Positions 1 through 5,543 of a stretch of 12,809 nt of DNA are shown here, one piece after another. A model generated the notes under the pieces. It had not been told where the DNA came from and searched no databases. It was given only the letters and a program-made list of their open reading frames with translations. How positions within the stretch are numbered: the stretch's first letter is position 1; each line of letters starts with the position of its first letter. Made by a program: the position numbers and the translations under genes. The stretch lies in contig NZ_GG695971.1 in assembly GCF_000159955.1 (NCBI RefSeq), positions 351,351 to 364,159 on the forward strand, written 5' to 3'. The stretch comes from Paenibacillus sp. oral taxon 786 str. D14 (GTDB lineage Bacteria; Bacillota; Bacilli; Paenibacillales; Paenibacillaceae).

Positions 1-1
1 A

Positions 2-410
2 GAGCAGCCAGTAGGTAAACAATACAGCTATGGCAAAGGACCCGAACATACCTCGGAATTAGGGAAGGTTAAGGCGGAGAACCGGTTTGTGAAACAACAA
101 CTAGAGCTGCTAAAAAAGTACAACGAGATGGAGAGGGGGCATCGTCAAAGATTGTAATAGAGTGGATTGAGTCGATTCGAGGAGAAGTGAGTGTGCAACA
201 AGCTTGCGCCTGGATCGGAATCCCTCGCGCCACTTACTATCGCTTGAAGGCAAGGGAGAAAATAAACTCGAGAACCACATGGTAGTGAAAATTCGCGAAC
301 TCTGAATCCGGCATAAATATCGCTATGGATACCGAAAAATCGCTGCTTTGCTCCGGATGAAGTGTCCGGTAAACCACAAATGTGTACGGAAACAACCAGT
401 CACCGATTCA
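2..410 (+). pseudogene. IS3-family transposase orfA end and broken orfB
   Basis: The frame starting at base 2 encodes the last 51 residues of OrfA, with the Lys/Glu/Leu-rich coiled-coil end typical of the IS3 family (AENRFVKQQLELLKKYNEMER), and stops at 155-157. OrfB is read in the -1 frame and gives an N-terminal part with a Cys-x-x-x-Gly-IPRATYYR helix-turn-helix-like segment. A TAG at 283 ends that frame. Reading resumes in frame 3 with TGA at 303, followed by HKYRYGYRKIAALLR and VNHKCVRK, a conserved OrfB block. One frameshift, two stops and loss of the DDE catalytic core make this inactive. The IS150-like subgroup is only a guess. Confidence 0.8.
112..118 (+). other. A6G programmed -1 frameshift heptamer
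   Basis: AAAAAAG occurs exactly where OrfA (frame 2: CTA AAA AAG TAC) overlaps the OrfB frame (frame 1: GTA CAA CGA). A -1 slip on A-AAA-AAG joins the OrfA coiled coil to OrfB. This is the canonical way IS3-family elements make their OrfAB transposase. The signal has survived although orfB downstream is broken, so it has no present function. Confidence 0.7.
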
Positions 411-523
411 TTTCCGACAACTGGCTGTTTAATCTTGAGAGGTGCTTTGATCCCTGTCTCACAAACGGGGATAGTCCCCAGTCCCTGAAGATTCACTCTG
501 CTTTTTTTGCATGAAGGGGGGCG

Positions 524-1033
524 TTAAGACCGTCGCTTCGGCGCAATCATCAGCCCTGCACCGATAGCGATCAAGGCAATCGCTAATAACGGTTGGCCGA
601 AGATCAGGCGGTTGTACAACGCGCCCAGCGAGAAGACGGCGAAGAACAATAACGAAAGCACGGTCAAAATGTTGATCGGGATCAGCAGGTATTTATTGCG
701 GTTCCCGAACCAGTAAAACTCGAACAACCCCACGGCCGGAGCCAGAATGAAGCCGGGCCACAGGTACTGCCAGCTGTCAAATAATGTTGAAAGTTGACAG
801 ACGAGCCCGACGGTGAAGAGAATTCCCCCGGGGATGAGCAGCCCGGTTGCCTTGCGCCCAACGACCGAGAAATACAACCAGTGGAAGAACAGACCGAGCG
901 GAAGGACAAATAAGGTCGGCCAGAAGGTGCCGAACAGCGTTCCCGCGCTGATCGCTTCCTTGCGGAAGAAGAAGAGATAGAGGCCTAGCAGGATGAGCAC
1001 GGGCCCAATCCATGATTTTTTATTCCAATTCAT
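524..1033 (-). CDS. Six-helix integral membrane protein, unknown function
   Basis: The product is a 169-residue very hydrophobic protein. Hydrophobic stretches lie near residues 8-22, 38-56, 64-83, 90-109, 115-137 and 147-164, with a short basic C-terminus (PKRRS). It has no catalytic motif. Its helix-Trp-Pro pattern (FWPTLFVLPLG, YLWPGFILAP) recalls the membrane part of LiaI/LiaF-like or DUF5668-like proteins, but I do not assign it to a family. I chose the ATG at 1033 because AAAGGAG lies 7 bases upstream (1041-1047). An in-frame TTG at 1039 would leave only one base of spacing. The gene stands alone, and the matched dyads at 1093-1136 lie just upstream and may control it. Confidence 0.8.
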   Translation of the reverse strand: MNWNKKSWIGPVLILLGLYLFFFRKEAISAGTLFGTFWPTLFVLPLGLFFHWLYFSVVGRKATGLLIPGGILFTVGLVCQLSTLFDSWQYLWPGFILAPAVGLFEFYWFGNRNKYLLIPINILTVLSLLFFAVFSLGALYNRLIFGQPLLAIALIAIGAGLMIAPKRRS

Positions 1034-1092
1034 ACGCAAACTCCTTTGTTTATGTACTTATCTGTGATCAGCATACTACAAAAGCCGAAAGA

Positions 1093-1136
1093 AGACTTCA
1101 GTCTCTGGGGGAGACAAGAGCTGGACTTTAGTCCAG
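1093..1136. promoter_or_regulatory. Paired dyads sharing GACTTYAGTC, candidate operator
   Basis: AGACTTCAGTCT (1093-1104) and CTGGACTTTAGTCCAG (1121-1136) are palindromes apart from their central bases and share the core GACTTYAGTC. Their centres (1098.5 and 1128.5) are exactly 30 bases apart, about three helical turns. They lie about 60-100 bases upstream of the minus-strand membrane gene at 1033. A weak -10-like TATGCT on that strand at 1070-1075 would put the inner dyad over the -35 position. ACT-n-AGT dyads are known targets of NarL/LuxR-type response regulators such as VraR/LiaR, so an activator site is a reasonable inference. The regulator is not in the window. Confidence 0.4.
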
Positions 1137-1242
1137 TTCCCCTGCCTTGGAATAAAAACAGCCCGGGGAAGAAACGCTAACCGAAGGAACAGGCAGGGCG
1201 GCCTTTCCATCCATCAGATCCTACTGAGGAGGTTAGAACAAC

Positions 1243-1428
1243 ATGGGAAATAACAAGCAGCATCGCAAGCCGGGCACCGGAAACGGCAGCAGCAACGGGC
1301 AGAATCAAACGACCGGTAACGGCGGAGAAGCGCAGAACGGACGCTTGGCGACGATCAAGAACCATAGCACTGAAGGCGGAGAGACGCTGAACGAATACAT
1401 TTCCGGCCATGATAAGTACGAGGGATAA
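1243..1428 (+). CDS. Small Gly/Asn/Gln-rich hydrophilic protein, unknown
   Basis: The product is a 61-residue protein with no hydrophobic segment, no Cys and no signal peptide. The first half is low-complexity and rich in Gly, Asn, Gln, Ser and Lys (GTGNGSSNGQNQTTGNGG). The second half is more ordinary (LATIKNHSTEGGETLNEYISGHDKYEG). I do not recognise a family. Two features argue that it is a real gene: an excellent ribosome binding site, GAGGAGG at 1226-1232, 10 bases before the ATG, and a rho-independent terminator beginning about 12 bases after the stop. It is convergent with the DUF4023 microprotein gene. The composition suggests a disordered cytosolic or spore-associated protein, but that is a guess. 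Confidence 0.65.
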   Translation: MGNNKQHRKPGTGNGSSNGQNQTTGNGGEAQNGRLATIKNHSTEGGETLNEYISGHDKYEG

Positions 1429-1438
1429 GCCGAAAGCC

Positions 1439-1473
1439 GAAAGCCGCTGCACAGGATTGTGAGCGGCTTTTTT
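1439..1473 (+). terminator. Rho-independent terminator
   Basis: AAGCCGCT (1441-1448) pairs with AGCGGCTT (1462-1469) around a 13-base loop and is followed by TTTTTT. It ends the transcript of the small gene at 1243-1428. On the opposite strand the T tail is poor, so it would serve the convergent DUF4023 gene only weakly. Confidence 0.85.
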
Positions 1474-1511
1474 CGGCGATGCCATCTTGAAGTAGCTAAG
1501 ATACTTTGATG

Positions 1512-1640
1512 TTATTTTTGCGTGCCGTGCTGCTTGGTTGGAAGCTGGCCGGCCGGGTTGCCGTGCCCGCGCTTTTTGTTTTTGGCTTGCTTCTCCTGTT
1601 GATCGTGAACCTTCTCGACGAATTCGTGCAGATTTTCCAT
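1512..1640 (-). CDS. DUF4023 family microprotein
   Basis: This 42-codon frame is easy to miss because longer shadow frames cover it. It reads MENLHEFVEKVHDQQEKQAK followed by a basic, Gly/Pro-rich tail containing HGNPAGQLPTKQHG. From memory this matches the DUF4023 family of about 40-residue Bacillales proteins, with a conserved HEFVEKVHD-like start and a GNPSGKLPTKQH-like end. No function is established for the family. The start at 1640 is preceded by AAGGAG (1653-1658) with 12 bases of spacing, slightly long. The N-terminal half looks like an amphipathic helix, and the tail is rich in Lys, Gly and His. It is convergent with the small gene ending at 1428. Confidence 0.8.
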   Translation of the reverse strand: MENLHEFVEKVHDQQEKQAKNKKRGHGNPAGQLPTKQHGTQK

Positions 1641-1797
1641 GAGGTTGATCGTCTCCTTGCTTGAAATAGGGTAGGTTGCAGATCCACATAGATCCGACTC
1701 TTCTGGATTACTATACCCCGTTCATGCCTTTTTCATCAGGTCGGGATGCTCTATACTTGCCTTCTTCGGACATGTACAATGAAGGGGACAACCACGG

Positions 1798-1948
1798 AAC
1801 CACTTGCATAAGGAATGGGCGATTCGTGCCGCTGAAGCGGGCAAACATGTATTGTGCGAGAAGCCGCTGGCGTTGACGGCCGCCAAGGCGGAGGAAATGG
1901 CAGCGGCCGCGGACAAAGCCGGGGTCCTGCTGGCAGAAGCGTTTATGT
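1798..1948 (+). pseudogene. Gfo/Idh/MocA-type oxidoreductase fragment
   Basis: One frame reads [20 protein letters not shown], then [20 protein letters not shown] and [12 protein letters not shown]. This is the hallmark stretch of Gfo/Idh/MocA NAD(P)-dependent sugar dehydrogenases, containing the EKP motif whose Lys is catalytic, and it ends where intact members continue into a MYRxHPQ motif. Members are usually about 320-380 residues, so both the Rossmann N-terminus and the C-terminal domain are missing. The frame opens only shortly before it, after a stop at 1780-1782. A DALYLP-like piece in another frame at about 1745-1762 may be a shifted remnant of the preceding strand. Downstream it runs straight into the terminator of the aldo/keto reductase gene. 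It is a relic, not a working gene. Confidence 0.75.
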
Positions 1949-1969
1949 ACGGTCGAGTTATAGATTTGA

Positions 1970-2018
1970 AAAATAAAACGCGGGTTTGCTTGAGAGCGCT
2001 CAGGCAACCCGCGTTTTT
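1970..2018 (-). terminator. Terminator of the aldo/keto reductase gene (bidirectional form)
   Basis: AAAACGCGGGTT (1975-1986) pairs with AACCCGCGTTTT (2006-2017), with an inner TGAG/CTCA extension. On the minus strand the hairpin is followed by TTTTATTTTT, and it sits 18 bases past the reductase stop codon. T residues also follow on the plus strand, so it could stop transcription both ways. Confidence 0.85.
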
Positions 2019-2035
2019 GTATTTGGACAGAAGCC

Positions 2036-2869
2036 TTATTCCGGCTTACCAACGTACATGTCGTTCGGATGCGAGCCTTTGCGGCGATTGAGGTTCAAGC
2101 CGCTAATCTGCTCCATTTCAGCGTCCGACAGCTGGAAGTCGAACACGTTAAAGTTCTCCTCAATCCGAGACGGGGTGACCGATTTCGGGATCACGATCGT
2201 ATTGTTCTGCAGATGCCAGCGGAGGACAACCTGTGCCGGCGTCTTACCATGGGCTTCGGCGATGGACTTCACCACCGCATCGGTCAGCACCTCACCGCCT
2301 TGCTCCAGCGGGCTCCAGGCTTCGATGTAAATATCATGCTTGGCGCAGAACGCTTTCAATTCGGTCTGAGTCAGGTGCGGATGGCATTCCACCTGGTTCA
2401 ACACCGGCTTAATTTCCGTTTCATTCAGCAGACGCTCCAAATGCTCGATTTCGAAATTGCATACGCCAATCGCTTTAACGCGTCCATCGCGGTACAGCTT
2501 CTCCAACGCCTTGTAGGTTTCCACGTACCGGTCGACTTTTGGCATCGGCCAGTGAATCAAGTACAAATCGACATAATCGAGACCAAGTCTAGCCAGACTT
2601 TCGTCATAAGCTCGGAGCGTACTGTCGTAACCCTGGTCGCTGTTCCATACTTTCGTGGTGATGAACAGCTTCTCACGAGGGATACCGGACTGCTTAATCG
2701 CCTTGCCGACCCCCACCTCGTTGCGGTAGATCATCGCCGTGTCGATGGAGGTGTAACCTACCTCCAGCGCCTTGGCGACTGCGGCCGTAGCCTCCTCATC
2801 AGGCACCTGCCAAACTCCGAACCCTAGCTGCGGCATCTGTAAACCATTATTTAAAGTGATGAATTCCAT
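2036..2869 (-). CDS. Aldo/keto reductase (AKR5-like, YvgN/YtbE type)
   Basis: The product is a 277-residue soluble NADPH-dependent reductase with a TIM-barrel fold and normal family length. The catalytic tetrad is visible: Asp43 and Tyr48 in [11 protein letters not shown], Lys73 in TTKVW, and His106 in LIHWP. Further family marks are GVCNF (135-139), NQVECHP (158-164) and the cofactor-phosphate motif [10 protein letters not shown] (227-236). The closest familiar relatives are the Bacillus glyoxal/methylglyoxal reductases YvgN and YtbE and 2,5-diketo-gluconate reductases, so reduction of reactive aldehydes to alcohols is likely; the physiological substrate is unknown. The ATG at 2869 has AAGGAG 9 bases upstream. 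It is a single-gene transcript with its own promoter and terminator, divergent from the catalase gene. Confidence 0.95.
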   Translation of the reverse strand: MEFITLNNGLQMPQLGFGVWQVPDEEATAAVAKALEVGYTSIDTAMIYRNEVGVGKAIKQSGIPREKLFITTKVWNSDQGYDSTLRAYDESLARLGLDYVDLYLIHWPMPKVDRYVETYKALEKLYRDGRVKAIGVCNFEIEHLERLLNETEIKPVLNQVECHPHLTQTELKAFCAKHDIYIEAWSPLEQGGEVLTDAVVKSIAEAHGKTPAQVVLRWHLQNNTIVIPKSVTPSRIEENFNVFDFQLSDAEMEQISGLNLNRRKGSHPNDMYVGKPE

Positions 2870-2914
2870 GACGCGTCGCTCCTTCTTTGGTGAATGTTTC
2901 CTAATTTCAGGGAG

Positions 2915-2943
2915 AGTATAGCATCAATTGGTACATTTTTCAA
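2915..2943 (-). promoter_or_regulatory. Sigma-A promoter of the aldo/keto reductase gene
   Basis: On the minus strand, TTGAAA (2938-2943) and TATACT (2915-2920) are separated by exactly 17 bases. A TG one base before the -10 gives an extended -10 element. Transcription should begin near 2908, leaving a leader of about 40 bases. I see no clear operator overlapping it. Confidence 0.8.
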
Positions 2944-3098
2944 ATGACTTCAGACGACAGATGTCACAGAATTAACATACTCACGCAGGTCCTCCCATAT
3001 TCTCAATAATGGAGGGTAAAAAGAAGGCAGCTGAACAATCTTCATCAACCCCTCATGGAACCTTCATGCAGTTTAGAGGGGGGGCATGGTACTATTTA

Positions 3099-3134
3099 TT
3101 ATAGTTTTTAGAATAAGTCTTAGTGTAATAATAA
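3099..3134 (+). promoter_or_regulatory. Candidate PerR-box region before the catalase gene
   Basis: TTATAGTTTTTAGAA (3099-3113) matches the PerR consensus TTATAATnATTATAA at 11 of 14 defined positions. TTAGTGTAATAATAA (3120-3134) is a weaker second candidate at 10 of 14. PerR represses katA in Bacillus and releases it on peroxide oxidation, so position and gene agree. The stretch is very AT-rich, so chance similarity is possible. TAGAAT at 3109-3114 could be a -10 inside the first box, but its -35 is poor. Confidence 0.45.
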
Positions 3135-3152
3135 ATCGAAAGGGATGATTTC

Positions 3153-4616
3153 ATGGATAACCGGCTGACAACGAATACGGGAGCTCCGGTAGGCGATAAT
3201 CAAAATTCTCGGACGGTAGGGCAGCGCGGCCCTACACTGTTGGAGGATTACCATCTGCTGGAGAAGCTGGGCCATTTCGACCGCGAACGGATTCCGGAAC
3301 GCGTCGTGCATGCCCGGGGGGCAGGCGCCCATGGGGTATTTGTTACCGAGCGCAGCATGAAGGAGTTCACGAAAGCTCATTTCCTGCAGGAGGTAGGACG
3401 CGAAACTCCGGTGTTCGTCCGTTTCTCTACGGTCATTCACGGGCAAGGCTCTCCGGAAACGGCGCGTGACCCGCGGGGATTTGCGGTGAAGTTTTATACG
3501 GAGGAAGGCAACTACGATTTGGTGGGTAACCATCTTCCGGTCTTCTTTATCCGCGACGCGATTAAATTTCCGGACATGGTGCACTCGCTGAAGCCGGCTC
3601 CGGACACGAACATCCAAGACCCGGCGCGGTATTGGGATTTCATGACTCTGTCCACCGAATCGACGCATATGATGACCTGGGTGTTCTCGGACTATGGGAC
3701 GCCGGCGAATTACCGCCAGATGGACGGCTTTGGCGTGCATGCATTTAAGTGGATCAATGCCGAAGGCAAGATCACGTACGTCAAATACACCTGGAAAACG
3801 AAGCAGGGGGTAAAGAACCTCTCGGCGGCGGAAGCTCAAGAAGTACAAGGTCGAGATTTCAATCATGCGACTCGCGACCTGTACGACCATATTGCGCGCG
3901 GGGAATTCCCGCAGTGGGAGTTGAATGTACAGCTCATGCCAGTGGAGGATCTGGATCGTTGGGGCTTCGATCCGCTGGATCCCACGAAGGTATGGCCGGA
4001 AGACAGCTATCCCTTGATCAAAATCGGCACGATGACGCTGAACCGTAATCCGCAGAACTTCTTCGCGGAAGTTGAGCAGTCGGCGTTCTCGCCAAGCGTG
4101 CTCGTACCTGGCATCGAACCGTCCGAGGATAAGCTGCTGCAAGGCCGGTTGTTCTCTTACCCGGATACCCAGCGTTACCGGCTTGGTGCTAACTATTTGC
4201 AAATCCCGATCAACTGCCCGTATGCCCCGGTCCGCAACCATCAGCGGGACGGCTTCATGAACGTGAAGCAGGATCCGTCTCCAATCAATTACGAGCCGAA
4301 CAGCTTCGACTCCAGCCCGAAGGAAGATCCGGCCTATCGTGACAGCGTAGTGCCAGTCAGCGGAAATATCGGCCGCGAGAGAATCGCCAAAACGGATGAT
4401 TTTACGCAAGCAGGCGAGCTGTACCGGAGCTTTACGGCTGAGGAGAAGGATCATTTGATCTCCAACCTGGTGAACGATTTGAAGCAGACACCGGAGCAAG
4501 TTCAGCTGCGCGCGGTGTGCAACTTCTTCCGAGCTGACAAAGAATACGGCATGCGCCTGGCGCAAGGTCTTGGCGTAGATATCAGTGGCTTTATTCCATC
4601 CAATGCTCAGGGATAA
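3153..4616 (+). CDS. katA: Monofunctional haem catalase (clade 3)
   Basis: The product is a 487-residue cytosolic catalase that dismutates hydrogen peroxide to water and oxygen. The length fits the small-subunit class. Visible active-site residues are the distal His53 in RVVHARG, Asn126 in YDLVGNHLPVFF, and the proximal haem-ligand Tyr336 in GRLFSYPDTQRYRLG. FSTVIHGQGSPETARDPRGF (91-110) is the conserved entry segment. No signal peptide is present. AAAGGGATGA lies just upstream of the ATG at 3153. It is monocistronic: candidate PerR boxes precede it and a terminator follows 23 bases after the stop. The reading frame is intact, with no missing residue. Confidence 0.97.
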   Translation: MDNRLTTNTGAPVGDNQNSRTVGQRGPTLLEDYHLLEKLGHFDRERIPERVVHARGAGAHGVFVTERSMKEFTKAHFLQEVGRETPVFVRFSTVIHGQGSPETARDPRGFAVKFYTEEGNYDLVGNHLPVFFIRDAIKFPDMVHSLKPAPDTNIQDPARYWDFMTLSTESTHMMTWVFSDYGTPANYRQMDGFGVHAFKWINAEGKITYVKYTWKTKQGVKNLSAAEAQEVQGRDFNHATRDLYDHIARGEFPQWELNVQLMPVEDLDRWGFDPLDPTKVWPEDSYPLIKIGTMTLNRNPQNFFAEVEQSAFSPSVLVPGIEPSEDKLLQGRLFSYPDTQRYRLGANYLQIPINCPYAPVRNHQRDGFMNVKQDPSPINYEPNSFDSSPKEDPAYRDSVVPVSGNIGRERIAKTDDFTQAGELYRSFTAEEKDHLISNLVNDLKQTPEQVQLRAVCNFFRADKEYGMRLAQGLGVDISGFIPSNAQG

Positions 4617-4638
4617 TCGATATCCCTTTTATATAAAG

Positions 4639-4680
4639 AAGGCATCTTCCGTACCTTTTGGGATCGGGAGGTGCCTTTTT
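4639..4680 (+). terminator. Rho-independent terminator after katA
   Basis: AAGGCATCTTCCG (4639-4651) pairs over 13 positions (three G-U) with CGGGAGGTGCCTT (4665-4677) around a 13-base loop and is followed by TTTTT through 4680. It separates the catalase gene from the exporter operon. Confidence 0.85.
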
Positions 4681-4716
4681 GTGTGAAGATTTCAGCCGCG
4701 GGCGTGAGGAAATGTA

Positions 4717-4725
4717 TGGTAAAAT
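4717..4725 (+). promoter_or_regulatory. Extended -10 promoter of the exporter operon
   Basis: TGG-TAAAAT (TG at 4717-4718, hexamer 4720-4725) fits an extended -10 sigma-A element 27 bases before the start codon. The -35 region is GC-rich (CCGCGG) and unlike consensus, which is acceptable for an extended -10 promoter or may mean an activator is needed. Confidence 0.5.
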
Positions 4726-4751
4726 GAGAGCAGTAGAAAGGAGTTGAATCG

Positions 4752-5540
4752 ATGATGACAACAAAGGATCCAGTGATTAAGCTGACGGATTTGCGCATGA
4801 GCTATGGGGGACATCACGTTCTGAACGGCGTGGATTTGGAGGTGTATCCGGGTCAGATTATCGGTTACATCGGGCCCAACGGGGCGGGCAAGAGCACGAC
4901 CGTCAAGATTATGCTAGGCTTGGTCGAAGGGTATCAAGGCGAGGTCCGGGTATTTGGCCAAAATCCCGGTGACGGCGACGTTAGCTACAAGAAGCGTATC
5001 GGATACGTCCCGGAAATCGCCGAGCTTTACGATACGTTGACGGCATGTGAATACTTGACCTTCATTGGCGAGATGTACGGCTTATCCGCCGATGACGCAG
5101 AGATGAAATCCCGGCGAATGATGACGGAATTTGGCCTCGGTGACGTTTTTAACTCCCGAATTTCAACGTTCTCTAAGGGCATGAAGCAAAAGGTGCTGCT
5201 GATTTCCAGCCTGCTGCATAATCCGGACGTGCTGTTCCTGGACGAGCCTCTGAGCGGGCTTGACGCCAACAGTGTCATGGTCGTTAAAGAAGTGCTTGCT
5301 CTCTTGGCGTCGCAAGGCAAGGCGATTTTTTACTCCTCTCATATCATGGACGTGGTCGAGAAGATCAGCAGCCGGATCGTCCTGCTGGACGGAGGACGCA
5401 TTGTGGCCGACGGCAGCTTTGACGAGTTAAAGGCCCAGAACCATGAAGGTTCGCTGGAACAGATCTTCAACCAGTTGACCGGATTTAATGAGCATCAGGA
5501 TATTGCCAGCCGGCTTGTATCGATCGTGCAAGAGGTGTAG
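4752..5540 (+). CDS. ABC exporter ATP-binding subunit (EcsA/YthP-like)
   Basis: The product is a 262-residue cytosolic ATPase of the ABC type. Walker A is GPNGAGKST (41-49). The signature is the variant FSKGMKQK (140-147) rather than LSGGQ, as in Ecs-type and other simple exporters. Walker B is VLFLDEP (160-166), the D-loop SGLD (168-171) and the switch His197 in YSSH. The C-terminal ~50 residues are a short extension. AAAGGAG sits 8 bases before the ATG at 4752; a second ATG follows immediately. The permease gene starts 3 bases after the stop, so the two form one exporter. The substrate cannot be read from sequence. Relatives are B. subtilis EcsA and YthP, and which is closer is not decidable here. 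Confidence 0.9.
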   Translation: MMTTKDPVIKLTDLRMSYGGHHVLNGVDLEVYPGQIIGYIGPNGAGKSTTVKIMLGLVEGYQGEVRVFGQNPGDGDVSYKKRIGYVPEIAELYDTLTACEYLTFIGEMYGLSADDAEMKSRRMMTEFGLGDVFNSRISTFSKGMKQKVLLISSLLHNPDVLFLDEPLSGLDANSVMVVKEVLALLASQGKAIFYSSHIMDVVEKISSRIVLLDGGRIVADGSFDELKAQNHEGSLEQIFNQLTGFNEHQDIASRLVSIVQEV

Positions 5541-5543
5541 CGG

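Larger units (their letters stand above)
1..480 (+). mobile_element. Decayed IS3-family insertion sequence (right-hand part)
   Basis: The first ~400 bases carry orfA and orfB remnants of an IS3-family transposase (see the pseudogene entry). The homology stops inside the early part of orfB, far short of a full element of about 1.2-1.5 kb, so most of orfB has been deleted. The stretch after it (about 420-480) reads like the terminal segment of such elements: a CTGTCTCACAAACGGGG-like run ending in CCCCA at 480. IS3 elements end in CA, so 480 is a candidate right boundary. No target duplication can be tested because the left end lies outside the window. The transposase identity is well supported; the exact right end is a guess. 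Confidence 0.6.

Noticed and set aside
1140..1198. CCCTGCCT / AGGCAGGG inverted repeat in the leader of the small gene, a possible RNA structure
   Set aside because: The 43-base loop and lack of further pairing make it weak; it matches no riboswitch I recognise.
1177..1689. A 170-codon minus-strand open frame, and a second of 63 codons at 1496-1687
   Set aside because: Both are shadows of the small gene, its terminator and the DUF4023 gene. The true 42-codon frame has the family pattern and ribosome binding site.
2069..2827. A 252-codon plus-strand frame across the aldo/keto reductase
   Set aside because: It is antisense to a gene with complete catalytic motifs, a promoter and a terminator; no family pattern is seen in it.
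2991..3016. Imperfect hairpin CCTCCCAT / ATGGAGGG between divergent genes
   Set aside because: It has one mismatch and no T tract on either strand, so it is not a terminator; there is no evidence of an operator.
3009..3104. A 31-codon frame (MEGKKKAAEQ...) between the reductase and catalase genes
   Set aside because: It has no ribosome binding site and runs into the catalase promoter region; it is probably chance.
3120..4565. A 481-codon minus-strand open frame antisense to catalase
   Set aside because: The plus frame encodes an unmistakable catalase with all active-site residues. The antisense frame is an artefact of GC-rich codon use and starts with no ribosome binding site.
4684..4694. 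TGAA-GAT-TTCA dyad before the exporter operon, resembling a Rex half-site pair
   Set aside because: The spacing is 3 rather than 4 and the outer bases do not fit a Rex or Fnr box.
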